Below, in pieces: positions 17,201 to 28,100 of a stretch of DNA of 64,000 nucleotides. The notes under the pieces are model-generated. The model was not told the origin of the DNA. It saw only the letters and a list, made by a program, of their open reading frames with translations, and did not search any database. A program made the position numbers and the translations under genes. Origin of the DNA: Croceicoccus sp. (GTDB taxonomy: Bacteria; Pseudomonadota; Alphaproteobacteria; Sphingomonadales; Sphingomonadaceae). The stretch is taken from contig NZMY01000036.1 of assembly GCA_002694745.1 (NCBI GenBank), forward strand, positions 1-64,000, read 5' to 3'. Numbering within the stretch: the stretch's first letter is position 1; each line of letters starts with the position of its first letter.

Positions 17201-17722
17201 CGCGGCATATCGCGCAGCTTCATCCACGGCATTATTGACCGCATCGACCTTGGCCAGTGTTGACCAAAGCGGTTCGGGAATACGCCATTGCGCTTGGTTA
17301 TGGGTAATCCATACTCCCGACCGCCGCGCATTCACAGTGGCACCGCCTGAACGGGCCCAGTCGGCATCTATACGAAATCCATCGCGGTGGATCAGGCCTC
17401 GAACACGGAGATTTAGCGTAAGATTAGTCGCTTGCGGAAAGCCGAAGGCCTCGGCGTCACTCTCTGTCAATCGAGCGATAAGATCTGGGTGACATCGCAC
17501 GCCGTCTTCAACGGCTTCGGCAAGTGGCGTGCTGTCTCGTCCAATTTCATTCTGTTCGATGCGCTGTAACAGCCTGGCCACCGCAGCGGACGCAGCGCCA
17601 GGACATGCGACATGCCATTCGTCCAACCGGACCAACTCAATGCGCGGCTTACCGAAAGGTAACCGCGAAGGAATAGCTCGCACGAGACTGATGCGATCAC
17701 CTTTGAGCTCAAATTTGCTCAC
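14207..17722 (-). CDS. zorD: Zorya ZorD: SNF2-like helicase/nuclease
   Basis: About 1171 residues. The N-terminal half has no motif I can name. The SNF2-type SF2 helicase has Walker A LLADDVGMGKTWQALAFLAW near residue 510, motif II YDDAH near 620 (DDAH instead of DEAH), motif III LGLTATPV, and DHLIVLTRWW late in the second RecA fold. The C-terminal ~150 residues (RFSVKLVSYGADGVGTYD, NLHDRSIEV) resemble a PLD-like or nuclease module. In type I Zorya, ZorD is recruited to degrade phage DNA once the ZorAB motor signals. The frame is open to a GTG at 17752, but I prefer the GTG at 17722: it overlaps the zorC stop by 4 bp and has GAGAAG nine bases upstream. Confidence 0.9.
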   Translation of the reverse strand: MSKFELKGDRISLVRAIPSRLPFGKPRIELVRLDEWHVACPGAASAAVARLLQRIEQNEIGRDSTPLAEAVEDGVRCHPDLIARLTESDAEAFGFPQATNLTLNLRVRGLIHRDGFRIDADWARSGGATVNARRSGVWITHNQAQWRIPEPLWSTLAKVDAVNNAVDEAARYAAIAELKRQVLRDDKGQIRLDRILDRLSLQYASGFSLSIKVGPQGISFDPVLFSSDAMTAPDRTGPLDPDEVGLLSKEASTEFAMRFRHGDGSRQSYLLGDGSILYIDPRLADCLRIVRKAQAAAVEERTDFAAAPARYLVQDVNPADGLGSSAFVETSNYSVQLAEVEIWRKQVLPWIKPVEGGWMPASFGLSIGDGADAQWLILSGEQIGSAENAAQRAIMRRSASFELGGLKVPATQAALFAIESLGLLWQEAFLDRRPFPSLELSGRNFLQRVDLGEAPTFAPLAVPDEVTVEASLKPQMPDGLITQPFPHQKEGVHWLIAHWQAHTPGVLLADDVGMGKTWQALAFLAWTRQFARSSLPVLILGPEGFERNWQEQIERHLGDNCVGPVTILGPHELARLEESAGEPFEPLPQAAERPNPGIMLASYACLRDYQMVFARQRFAAIIYDDAHLLRHSGSQLTRAAKSLNARFQLGLTATPVEARFQDIACVLDVLHPGVDTNGVTDAESFTALFQKLGEGQGGSLPTLLRRTISECPELSDRVTMRTVPVEMPPSQAMAYERTVRRALAAKGTDQRARMLQLLRTLDAVCLHPVLPEDAGSDPQYFEHSARFIALFRILDELRAKSDRAVILCDNQALHPLLGAEIRRRYRLSRDVVTIGPRARTDECRSVAAAFEVRAGGFDVLISASDSAGNLEFTSVDHLIVLTRWWDSAVEDRAIASLRSLSRDNKATVYLLQAEYPDPSFRSMSLDAKLHAFVDARRSACVAGLQLKAGLADAEALFNEVIFEPDQDAEDVVQEEIEVPSKSAPAARPGGTLTLVSQPKPTSGSTVRRALPRRVVYRSGGMRDWTIFSAPLQGEEIANMVIIDPYAAAGERARRRTIDFVARLIGEGPRRFSVKLVSYGADGVGTYDDETNREQAEDMYRRWENRFGDLVLSFRPESKSGNRNLHDRSIEVRTVSGRTLIWDLGRGIDGVMTAHHQCTVIFTETETTRKAA

Positions 17723-18942
17723 CAATGCGTACTTCTCATTCCCTCGCCCCACACGGGATGACGTAACCCCGAGACCTTATATAAATGCCCGGCAAATTTG
17801 CGTTGCCAGCTAACCGTATGGGAAATGTGGACAAAGGCTTCATCGAAGCCGCGACTGCCGTTCATGGCGCGTAGATTAGTTCCATAATAGCGGGACTGGT
17901 ACATGGGTGGAGCTGTCGGATCGCGCATATCCCAGAATCGGGTCGCGCCATTGTCGCTCCACTCAGCAATACGGGTTTGTCCGATCGTCATGATCAACGC
18001 CGTCTGCGTGGGTGTGGCCCCCTGCCCCTCGATACGAGCGTAGTGGACATCTTCATCGTCAGCCAGCTTGGCAGCCCTCGCCTCCGCTTCCTTTCCAAAA
18101 GCGAACCAAGCTTCTTTCACGTAGCCCGCCTCTAGATATCCGGTCCAGAATGCCTCTCTTTGGTCCCATTGATCTTGGCGGTCCGTCGTCATGCGCACAA
18201 TCTTGAAAAAGGCGCGGAATGCGGCTTCTGTCAGCCAACGTTTAAGTGTCGTCGTCGCGGCTTCCAGCTCAAGCCCGTGTTGATCTCTCAGCTCTTTATT
18301 TAGCGCGTCCCAAGCACTGCCATTGATCCGCGGATCGCCGATCCGATCGACGAGAATCCGACTCATCTTCTGCTGGTAATTCTTGCTGGGAATATCGCTT
18401 TGCCAGGGCGCCAGAAGGCCATAGGCCAGAATGGCCTTTTGGCCCGCGATGTCTTGGCTGTCGAATAAGTCAATTAAGGCGGTGCCATACGTTTCGGCTT
18501 GATGACCACGCGCATCGGCCGCCACAAGGCACGCTGAAACGACCGCCCGCCTGACCAATTCGCCTTGCGCTAGATCGCCTTCCAAACCTGCATCGCTCAG
18601 AACCGGCTCACCTACGCCCGCTCCCAGCATTGCTTTAGCAAGGCGCGACGGCGCATTTCTGTGGTCCCAAAGTTCCCACCTTTTGCCACGTTCGCGCCAA
18701 ACCCAATCCCGTCGCTCTGCCGTGAAACGCGCGGCGGAATTGAGAGTTTCGAATTCTGGGTGGCTGGTCGGAAAATGCCTCAGATATCCGGCAACGACCG
18801 CCCGATCGAGGCTTTGAGCATCCTGCTCGACCGCAGCCATAAGCGTCGGTCGGGCAATGCTGTTGCATCGCGGGTCGGACCACATGTCTTTGACGAGACG
18901 CCTCAGGTCACGACGCGAAAGTTGGCGCGGATCGAAACTCAT
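17719..18942 (-). CDS. zorC: Zorya ZorC: EH_Signature-domain protein
   Basis: A 407-residue protein with the EH_Signature region: VKEAWFAFGKEAEARAAKL, IMTIGQTRIAEWSDNGATRF, QSRYYGTNLRAMNGSRGFDE, then ISHTVSWQRKFAGHLYKVSG. These (IAEWS..G, W..F) are the residues that give this family its name, found only in type I Zorya ZorC. ZorC binds DNA and acts with ZorD downstream of the membrane motor. ZorC proteins I recall are somewhat longer, so the 62-residue ORF immediately upstream could be part of an ancestral N-terminus. Starts at ATG 18942 overlapping that ORF's TGA. Confidence 0.9.
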   Translation of the reverse strand: MSFDPRQLSRRDLRRLVKDMWSDPRCNSIARPTLMAAVEQDAQSLDRAVVAGYLRHFPTSHPEFETLNSAARFTAERRDWVWRERGKRWELWDHRNAPSRLAKAMLGAGVGEPVLSDAGLEGDLAQGELVRRAVVSACLVAADARGHQAETYGTALIDLFDSQDIAGQKAILAYGLLAPWQSDIPSKNYQQKMSRILVDRIGDPRINGSAWDALNKELRDQHGLELEAATTTLKRWLTEAAFRAFFKIVRMTTDRQDQWDQREAFWTGYLEAGYVKEAWFAFGKEAEARAAKLADDEDVHYARIEGQGATPTQTALIMTIGQTRIAEWSDNGATRFWDMRDPTAPPMYQSRYYGTNLRAMNGSRGFDEAFVHISHTVSWQRKFAGHLYKVSGLRHPVWGEGMRSTHW

Positions 18943-19127
18943 GTTCTGAGTACGCCGATACGCTCGAGGAAGTCATCCCAGCCTTCCAAATCGCGAGCAG
19001 AACCGGACTCTCGGTGCGAAAGACGTTCCACTGCCTTGTCTAATTCGCTGCGCACAGTTGATCCAGGTCGTGGCAGTCGAACCGAACTCGCGATCCTCTC
19101 GGCCGCTTCGCGAAGTTCGCCGCTCAT
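18939..19127 (-). CDS. 62-residue ORF between zorB and zorC, unknown
   Basis: Encodes a charged, helical 62-residue protein (MSGELREAAERIASSVRLPR ... DDFLERIGVLRT). It overlaps zorB by 4 bp (ATGA) and zorC by 4 bp (ATGA), which fills the zorB-zorC interval exactly; this argues that it is translated. I do not recognise a domain. It may be a small Zorya accessory protein or the N-terminal piece of ZorC split off by a frameshift. No membrane segment or signal peptide. Confidence 0.55.
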   Translation of the reverse strand: MSGELREAAERIASSVRLPRPGSTVRSELDKAVERLSHRESGSARDLEGWDDFLERIGVLRT

Positions 19128-19855
19128 GTGCCGCTCGTCAGCATTGTGGCAAGATCCTCGTTACGCGGCGATTCCATCAGAAAACGTAAGTCGATTCGCC
19201 GGTTCTGGCGCTTCGCATCGTCAGTGTTGCCTTCGGCGACAGGGCGATCCGCTCCATATCCGCTCACTGACAGGATCGGACTGCCATTTCGGTTCTCCAG
19301 ATACTCCAGCATTGGGGCCGCCTGACGCATGGCGCGGAACGTGTTAGTCGCCCGCAAAGCAGAAAGGTCCATGTTGTCGGAGATCGGGCCGTAGCCACTC
19401 ATTTGGTCAGAGTCGGTATGGCCCTCGATGAAAATAGCATCCAAACTATGTTCGGTTGGCCGACAACCTTCTTCTCGCCGAGGTTGGGAATAGCAGGGCA
19501 GCACGTCCCCCATCACTTGAGCGACAAGTGCCACCTTCTCAAGCCCTTCATCCGAAAGCTGGTATTGGCCACTTGCGAACAGAAGTTCCGCCGGGATGCG
19601 CAAGACCCCAGACGCGGTATCGATCTCCACTCGCAGATTATGCTTGGCCAGGTCATCCCTCAGATCTCGCAATAGCTGCGCTCGGGTTTCCCCAGCGTTG
19701 CTGATCGCCTGGCTCTTCTGCTGGAACTGCAAGGCGAAATAGAGCAGCAGAATGACGAATACGAACACCAGGCCGACCATCATGTCCGCCATTGAAATGA
19801 AATAGCTCTCCTCCTCCTCTTCCGAGCGGGAGCGTCTGATACCACGCGCGTCCAT
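19124..19855 (-). CDS. zorB: Zorya ZorB: MotB-like stator with OmpA peptidoglycan-binding domain
   Basis: A 243-residue protein with a short cytoplasmic N-terminus, one membrane helix at about residues 24-43 (MADMMVGLVFVFVILLLYFA) with the ion-binding aspartate D24, then a periplasmic OmpA-like domain. Peptidoglycan-binding residues are visible: FIEGHTDSD near 143, LSALRATNTF and SGYGADRPV ... NRRIDLRF. ZorA5B2 forms a proton-driven motor anchored in the cell wall that senses phage damage. Its start lies 3 bp after zorA. Confidence 0.93.
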   Translation of the reverse strand: MDARGIRRSRSEEEEESYFISMADMMVGLVFVFVILLLYFALQFQQKSQAISNAGETRAQLLRDLRDDLAKHNLRVEIDTASGVLRIPAELLFASGQYQLSDEGLEKVALVAQVMGDVLPCYSQPRREEGCRPTEHSLDAIFIEGHTDSDQMSGYGPISDNMDLSALRATNTFRAMRQAAPMLEYLENRNGSPILSVSGYGADRPVAEGNTDDAKRQNRRIDLRFLMESPRNEDLATMLTSGT

Positions 19856-19858
19856 GGC

Positions 19859-22090
19859 TTACTCCGCAGCCTGGATTGCGGAACCGCCACGAAGATCTTC
19901 GAGCGCGTCTGCCAGATCCTTAATGTCGTCCACTGCTGATGCGAACTTGTCGACCGCCTTGGCCAGCGCGCTGTCGATCCGACCCACCTCCGTATTAAGT
20001 GCACCGGCATGTTCTGCCGATGCATGACGGATCTGATCCAACGCCTTTGCCAGTGCCTCGTCGACACCGTTGAAGCGAGTTTCATAACTGGCCCAGGCTT
20101 GTGATGCCGTTCCGGAGGTACGCTCAATCGCTTCGCGCATACCGTCCATCGTGTTGGCAATCTCCGTGATCCTGGCGAGATTGCGCTGACCGCTTTCATC
20201 GCTTCGGCGCAGCAGTTCCTGACTATGCCCGACGGATTCATGAATGATGCGAGCGGCATCACGCATAGGCGCTGTCGCACCTGACACATCATTGGCCGCA
20301 CGACCCAGCATCAACCCGACCTGTTCGGCTTCACGCCCCGCATTGCCCAGGATCGTTGCGTGATCCCGCGACGCGCCGGTCGAACGCTCAATGCTTTGGG
20401 CCAACGCCTCCATTCGGCCGACCGCGCCTGCCAAGGACTGTAAGAAGCCCGCTGAGCTCTGCTCGAACTTTTCACCGAACTGCTCGAATGCTGTGGCGAT
20501 CGCTCGTGCCGACGCATCGCTCGACCGTGCAATCGCATCGTCGATCGCGCTCAACATTCCTGTATGCGCTCGCCCGGTGACATTTTCCAAAGTAGCCGCC
20601 GCCTTTTCTAGTACCTGCGCATTGCGCAAAGCAGCGTCATTCGCCGTGTCGGACATACGCCCGCCCATTTCACCGATCTGGGTTTTGACCTGATCGAAAG
20701 CTGTCTGGATCCCGGCGGTTGCGCCAGCGAAGCCCTCCAAGGCAACGCGGATGGTCTCACTAGATTCCGACATCGCTTCGCGGATCGAACTTTGCACAGC
20801 ATCGATCATCGCTTCGCTCGCAGCTCGTGAAGCTGCTCCAATGCCCTCGCCGGCCTCCTGTAGGACAAGGCGTTGCCGTTCCGCAGCATCATCATAGGCT
20901 TGCCGTTCTTCTACAGCACGCGCCTCGCGACGTTCGTTGGCTTCGGCCGTCTCCTGCGAAATGCGGCGCGACATTGTCTCGAGATTGCTATTCAACGTTC
21001 CAAACGCCAGCGTCATCTTTTCCGAAGCCGTTGAGAATTCACGCGCAGCAGTAGCGATCTGTTCGCTGGCCTCGCCACTTGCCCCCTCCAGCCTGTCATT
21101 TACGCCCTGGAGACCACCGGTCATTGCAGTCAATGCGTCGGCCAGCGCTGCCATTTCAGTACCGGCATTCTGGCTTATCGCCGCCCCCAGCTCCTTCCCG
21201 ATTTGATTAAAACTGCCTTCTCGGAATTCATTGAGCGATGTCTGAATCCCAGAAATGCCTGACACCACGGGATCGAGATGGCGTCCCATAGCATCGCCAA
21301 TCGATGCAGCAAGCTGGTGGCTGAATTCGGTCAGCGCAACACTCTGTTGTTCAAGTTCGCGAAGCTGCTTGGCAGCAACCCGCTGGGGCGGCGAGTAGAG
21401 CGTGCCGTGCTCCAGCCTTTCACATAGTGCCTCAAGCCGCTTCAGCGTTGCAGAGTGCCACCGGCGATCGAACATGCGGAGAATGATCGATGCCGCAACA
21501 CCGCCGACCGATGTCCAGAACTTGGCCGCAGTAATGACCAACAGCTCCATCAGAGAGCTTTGCATGGCGGCCATGTCACCACCAGACATCGAACCCACAG
21601 CCTTGGACAAGGCGCCAATAATGCCCAGGAATGTGAACGTCAGCCCCAATGCAACAAACAGGTTGGCCCACCACGCCAAAACCCGGGTATCGTCGCCCAG
21701 ATGGAGGAAATAACCGTCGGGCCGTGTTGTCGCCTGAAGCGGATTGTCATTCTTGTCGACAATCGTCTCGCTAAACTGCGTCCACGCATGTTTGAGCCCA
21801 GAGGCATGTTTTCCGCCTTCAAGCATGGCCGCATTGATGGCATCGAAATTGTCGTAGAACGCATCCTGCGCAATTTCATCGTCGGCTTGCTCAGCGATAA
21901 TCTGTGTAGCTGCCAAGCGTGCCTTCAGAGCGTGAGTCAGCGGACGGAACCGCCACCAGTAATTATGAATGACAATGAGGCCAGCCAAACCTATGATGGC
22001 GGCTGCAAGAATGAAACCAATCCACGGGTTGCTGAACAGATCGGCCAACACAAGATTTGGCCAAATGGGTTTTTCGACTGCGCCCGTCAT
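19859..22090 (-). CDS. zorA: Zorya ZorA: MotA-like stator with long coiled-coil tail
   Basis: A 743-residue protein. An N-terminal helix at about 18-40 (FILAAAIIGLAGLIVIHNYW) is followed by two further helices at about 132-155 (LFVALGLTFTFLGIIGALSK) and 172-198 (LVITAAKFWTSVGGVAASII), the MotA/ExbB-like core. The remaining ~500 residues are alanine-, glutamate- and glutamine-rich with heptad character and no enzymatic motif. Such an intracellular tail is the hallmark of ZorA and passes the signal from the membrane to the effectors. First gene of the Zorya block, 32 bp after the druE stop. Confidence 0.92.
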   Translation of the reverse strand: MTGAVEKPIWPNLVLADLFSNPWIGFILAAAIIGLAGLIVIHNYWWRFRPLTHALKARLAATQIIAEQADDEIAQDAFYDNFDAINAAMLEGGKHASGLKHAWTQFSETIVDKNDNPLQATTRPDGYFLHLGDDTRVLAWWANLFVALGLTFTFLGIIGALSKAVGSMSGGDMAAMQSSLMELLVITAAKFWTSVGGVAASIILRMFDRRWHSATLKRLEALCERLEHGTLYSPPQRVAAKQLRELEQQSVALTEFSHQLAASIGDAMGRHLDPVVSGISGIQTSLNEFREGSFNQIGKELGAAISQNAGTEMAALADALTAMTGGLQGVNDRLEGASGEASEQIATAAREFSTASEKMTLAFGTLNSNLETMSRRISQETAEANERREARAVEERQAYDDAAERQRLVLQEAGEGIGAASRAASEAMIDAVQSSIREAMSESSETIRVALEGFAGATAGIQTAFDQVKTQIGEMGGRMSDTANDAALRNAQVLEKAAATLENVTGRAHTGMLSAIDDAIARSSDASARAIATAFEQFGEKFEQSSAGFLQSLAGAVGRMEALAQSIERSTGASRDHATILGNAGREAEQVGLMLGRAANDVSGATAPMRDAARIIHESVGHSQELLRRSDESGQRNLARITEIANTMDGMREAIERTSGTASQAWASYETRFNGVDEALAKALDQIRHASAEHAGALNTEVGRIDSALAKAVDKFASAVDDIKDLADALEDLRGGSAIQAAE

Positions 22091-22122
22091 CTAAATGGTG
22101 TCCCCAGCAATATCAGAGTAGT

Positions 22123-25100
22123 TCATACAGCAGGATTGGTAACCACGGCGTAACTTGCACCGCGATTTGCGATCATGACCGAATATTGGTCCAGTTTGTC
22201 GGCTTGGCGATCTGCCGGGTCGCTGAAATCGAAGCGCGCGAAATTGGGTGCGCGCCAAGGCCCAAACCCTTGGTCCAATACCACCCGAACCGTCTTACCC
22301 GCTTCGAAATTCAACGTGATGGTACGCGCATGGGCGGCCCGCCCTTCATCTAGATCGCAATCGAACCCACGACGCCCCATCAGATCTTCCAGAATGTCGC
22401 GCCGGTCATCTTCCCACTCCCAATCGTGCTCGGGGGAATAGGGCTGACGCTGGTTCGGCTTGAAGCGATTCGTGGTGATCGTCAGCGGAAGACCTTCTTG
22501 TGCAGCGTCCAATCTGGCGCAGAGGCTCGCAAGCCCATCCGCCATCAATCGGATTGTCAGCGGAGATTGCAAATAGCGGTCGTTATAGGAAACGCGCTGC
22601 AACGCACCGGCACCTCCCGCTGCCCGGATCTTCGGAACCAGCAGAGCCGCAAATTGCTTGCCGAATTCGGCGATGGGACCATCCAGCTCCTTGGCAATCT
22701 CGACATAAGCGGTGCTTGACGGCGGCAACAGCCTTTCCAGATCAATTGCCGCGCCAAGCGGCAAGCGTTCCGACGGGAAGGCCACGATAGGCACCTCTTG
22801 AGGCTGCCCCCACCCCTCTCCAGGCATGGCGACGCCAATGTCGCGCGAGGCCCAAGATGTGCCCCCGGCTTCATCGATGGCGGCGATGGCGACCGCGCCA
22901 TTGGCAAATCGCGGCGCGTCTCCGGTCTTCAGCTCCGCCCCTATGGCCTTGACCGCATCGCGGACGGCAAGACGGGACGCCGGATCCAATTGATCCAGCC
23001 ATTTCGTAGCCACGATCAGCCGGATCCGCACACCGCGTTCGGCAAGGCGGCGCAGGAACCGCGAAAACCACGGATCGGCCAGCCCGGCGGCATCGGTATT
23101 GGGCGGACACCAGATGGCAAGGTTCCGCGCCCCCTGATCCACCGCCGACAGCACGGCATCGCTGACCGAACGGCACAGTATTGCAGCGGGATGCGCCAGG
23201 TCTTCGGCATCGACCGACCCGCCCAAGGCAATCGCCTCAATCGCCCAGTCCAGCGCCACACGGCGATCGACCTTTTCCTGCTGGCGATGGAGATCGCCGG
23301 TCAGGACGCAAGCGGAACAGCCCGTAACGCAGCCCGGTTCCTTGCAATCGAGGATCTTGCGCGCATCGGCCAGCAACAGCTCCCAAAGCGCCACGGCCTG
23401 CGGGGCAAATCCCGCACCGCCCGACGCACGATCAAACAGGAACAATGAATGCGTCGACTGCCCCAGGGGACCTCTTGCGCGCCTGATAGCAAGGCCCATC
23501 TCGCCCTGCTCCACGCCAAGCCGCCGTGCGAGAGCCTCGCGCAAGGCAGAGACCAGGGCCAGCGCAGCGCCCTCGCTGGCCAGATTGGCCGGCTGCAATT
23601 CCGCAACATCGGTCAGCGTTTCGCAGCCAAGTGCAATGGGAGGGGTGATCTTGAACGATTTCTCGGTCCCCGGGCAGACTCCGGCCGCATTGCGCTGGGT
23701 GCCGCGCAACGGTTGGTGATCGCGCATCGGGGCCCCGCCGTCGCCGTCCGCAGCGGCCGGTTCCGCACGGCCACATTCCAGACAAACGTGATAGCCAAGC
23801 CGCCCCGCACCACCTCGCGAGGAATAGAATACTAGCCCTTCCCCGCTGGCGCGAAGCCGGCCCTGCAACGGATTGGCCATCGCACCCCATGCCGCGCCAC
23901 GCGCCACGATCTGCTCGGGCTCAGGCTCGACATAGGTGACTTCGTCTGTGTCGGCATGGGGCTGTTCACCCATGTCCACGGTAAAGCCCGACGGCGCCAG
24001 AAAGCGGCGCTGTGCCTCTAGCGGTATTGCAGAACGGCATGTCGGACATTGCAGAGGTGCCACATGGCTACAATCGGCGGCGCCGCAGGCGACGCAAGTC
24101 CAGAACACCTTGATACTCTGAATCTCGCTCGCCTTTGCGTCATCCGCAGGCCGCCGCCAGTTCAGGGTCACGCCCGCCGAGCTATAGACCAGGCCGTTGA
24201 CGACAACCTCGGCGCCCGGCGCGTAATCGCGGATCGCAATGTCCAGCGTGCGACTGGGGAATGAGCGGCGACCACGGCTCCCATCGCCCGTGCGGTCGGA
24301 TTCATCAGCCGCTGCCTTGTCCGCGTTAACGAATTGGACGACACCAGTAGGAAGGCCGTGACCGGGCAGAATGTTGCGCGATGCGAGCTCGGAAAGCAGG
24401 TTCTCCTTCGTCAGGCGTTCCAATTGATAGGCAATGCTGCCGCGACCTTCGGGCGGTGCATTCGCGGCCTGCGCCTGCATTGCATCCCATTCGCCGACCA
24501 CTCCGTTGCGCGCCTGATCGAGGGCTTCGCGGGCGGCGGTAAAAACCGTCGCATCGCCCTCCAGTACCGTGCCATGCAGCAATTGCGCAACGTCCGCGGC
24601 AAGATTGGTTTGCGTGCTAGGCGCGTCGAGCCAGTTCAGGCAGGCCTCGGCAGGAATGACGTCCGGGCGGGCGGCCCCAATTCCTTGCGGACAGCCAAAG
24701 AAATCCCCCACCTGCACCTTGAGCGCCTCGCCGCCTTCCCCTGCAAACCAGCGCGCCAGCAAGAGCGCATTGACGTGGCGCTGCACGATGCGGCGGCTGT
24801 CCAGCTTCACGCGTGGCGCGCGGGTGCTGCGCGCCAGATAGATTTCGGGCGCGGCAAAGGCTTCGCGTTCCAGCGGCGTATCGCGCGTATAAGTCAGCGA
24901 GCTGGCAAAACCCTGACGACGGCGCCCCGCGCGACCGACGCGCTGCCGGTAATTGGCAAGCGCGGGCGGCACATTGGTCATCATCACGGTTGAAACCGAC
25001 CCGATATCGACGCCCATCTCCATCGTGGTCGAGCAATTGAGGATGTTGATCTCGCCATCCTTGAACTCACGTTCAAACCGCCGAAGTCGTTCTGCCGGCT

Positions 25101-28100
25101 GCTGCGCCGAGTGCTCGGCAGAGCGGATATAGGGGGCGAGCAAGGCGGCCTGGTCGTTGAGGTTGGTCCAGACGCCGTTCTTGCGCAATTCGGCAACACC
25201 GGGCTCGTCGTCGAGCCATGCTCGAATAAGCTCAAGCGAGTTCCCCCGCGGAAACGTCATCGGCAGGCGAGGGAAAGTAATCGCCGTCGCCAATTTGTCG
25301 GCAGGCTTCACACCCTCCCTGTGTCCATAAGGGCTCAATCCCAGCACGGTATGGGGTAGCACGCGGCCAGTAACCGGACAAAGCCATGCCTGGCTGACCG
25401 GCGCGAGATGCGCCTTGTCGAAATCGAGCGCATGGCCCGGACGCGAAGGATCATAGAAAAGCGGGCTGAGCGCGGCCCAGGCATCGGCAAGCAGTTCGTT
25501 CAGAGCCGCACGATCGGCACCGTCCGTGCGGTCCATTTGCAATGCTTTTTCCAGCGCCATCACGAGATTGGATGCATGGGCAACACCCGCCACAGGCCAG
25601 GCGACCTCGTTTTGGGCCACCTTCTTCTCGCCAAAAGGCAAAAGCGCTTTGCGCCAACCAAGCCGCGTGATCCAGTGGAGATCAGCGTCGAGAACGCGAA
25701 CCGCCAGATTGGCGCGCGCCACCATATCGACCATGCAATACAGCAGCCCATGCCAGTCCTCGATGGTCCGGCCATTGTTGCGCAACACCTCGGGCACGGT
25801 CGCGATCCGGTCGATCGTATCGAACCGCAGCCGGGCCAGCCCCAAAGTCTCCGCCGTATTGGCGCGACGCGGGCGGCGCATGAATTCACGCATCAGCAGG
25901 AATTCTGCGAAGGCTGCGCCGTCTTTGCCGAAGCGGTCGTCGCGCAATCTCCAGACTTCGCTCATCCATTTGCGCACCACTTCCGTCTCGGCGAGGCGTT
26001 CGCGCATTTTCGGCCATGACAGGCCGTCGAGCGAGGGAGACAGCTTCGCCGCAAGCTGACGCTTCTTCTCGGCGATAAGTTCATCGAGAATGCCGGGACT
26101 AGCAGCGGCCGCTTGCTCAAGCGCGGCCAACTCGCTGCGCAACGCCGTGACATCGGCATCACCTTCACTCGACATCGCGATACTGCCCTGCACGGCATGA
26201 TAGAGATGGCCCCTTACGAAGCTGCGTTCCGAGTTGGTCTGCAGATTGGCCGCAAAGCGCGCGGTCCCCTGACGGCTGTCGGTAAACGACAGCAGCTGAC
26301 GCCCCTCTGCGGGCGGCGCGAACTTGTCCTGCGGATTCACCGGTCGGCGCGGTACCCCCTCGAGCATCACAGGCGCGGCAGAGCCGATCAGGAACGGAGC
26401 GCCAAATCGGAAGGGCCGCAGTACGTCGCCCAAACGACCTTCGCTGGCCTCGCAGGCCCCGCAGCTTTCGGGCGAATGAGTGTGGAACACGATCGTCCCC
26501 TCCTCCGCACGGTCAAAGCGCTGGCCGGTCTTCGGATCGATATGGGCTTGGTGACAACCGTCCAGCGCACGAGTGCCGACGGCAAGGCGGACACCGTCGT
26601 AAAGTGGCCTGATCGGCCCTTGCTCCCGAGCAGGGTCCGGCGCGTTGTCCATGTCCTCACTGCTCTCGCGATCGCGCAGGGCCGCAAATTCATCGATGAC
26701 AGGCGGGGTATAGCGCGGCTGCAAATGCCCATCGCGCTCCTCGCAATCGAGCCAGGGTTCACCACATTCGCGGCACGCATTGATTTCAAGCACGGGGGCC
26801 GAACAACTGGGGCAGCATTCGGATCGTTCGGGCAGCACAGCACCGAATGGCCAGCCTTCCGGACTTTTGCCGCAGTCCGGGTTGATACAGCTCCACAGGC
26901 CAGGCACAGCGCGCAGGAAACCGTGAAATCGCAGCGGCAGGATCGGATCCCGCTGCCGGTCGCCATCATCGGCGATGGCCGAGAGAATTTCTGGAACGGG
27001 CAGGCCGGTCGGGGCCAGCAAGCTGTTAGCCTTGGCAAGCGGCACAACGCCCGCCTCCGCTTCTCTCAGGAACGACTGAACCGCCGGATTGGCCCGTAAC
27101 CTGTCACGATCCGCCAGCAAGGTCGGCTCAGCCCGGGCCTCGGCGTCGGCTTTTGGTAACATGAGCGGTTCGCGCGCACCGGTGACCACATGGATCCGAT
27201 CGGCCTCGGCGCCCGAGATATCCTGAAGGAACCGGCGCAGATCGTCGGTAACATCTTTGCCGTCGCCAATGGTGGCCGAGGTGGCGACAAAGCGCACATC
27301 GCTGGCCTTGACGCCGAACGCCAACAGTACGCGGCGGATGAGCAGGGCGATTTCGGCAGCGGCCGATCCGACATAGCCATGCGCTTCGTCGAGGATGATC
27401 CAGCGCAACTGGCCGCGGCTGTTTTCGATTAGCGGGCGGTCGATCCGGCGGATCGTCATATATTCCAGCATGGTCACGTTGGTGACCAGAATCGGCGGCG
27501 GATCGCGGCGCAAGGTCTCTCGGTCCTGCGCCTGCTCGGCATGGCGCATGTCGCTGGCGCGAAGCTTGTCGGGCGTCAGCCCATTATAAAGCCCGAACCG
27601 GACCTTGCCCCCGAAAGGACGGGTCCAGGCTCGCAGGCGCTCCTTCTGGCTCGCGATCAGGGCGTTTAGCGGATAAAGCGCAATGGCGCGAACGCCGCTA
27701 AGGCGCCCTTTCGCATCGGACTCCGTCGCCAGATCGTGGAGCAGCGGCATCAAGAAGCATTCCGTCTTGCCCGAACCGGTGCCGCTGGTCACCAACACCG
27801 AATTGCGCTGCTCATCCGTCAGATGGCGCCATGCCTCGACCTGATGGCGATAGGGTTGGGCATCGGGCGGAAAGCGATATTCGCCGGCCGTATCGCTGGA
27901 AATCGCGCGAATAACTTCGGGATGCAGCAGATTTCCCGAACAATCGGCAAAAGTCCGCCCATCAGTCACGAAGGGAGCGGCGCCCTCGATCACCGGCTCG
28001 CGGACCAGTGCGCCATCTTCTACCTTTGTCGACCCGAACTGGCGGCGGATCTCATCGACGAGCGCGGGGTGGTTGATGCCCGATCGACTGAGAACCGCTT

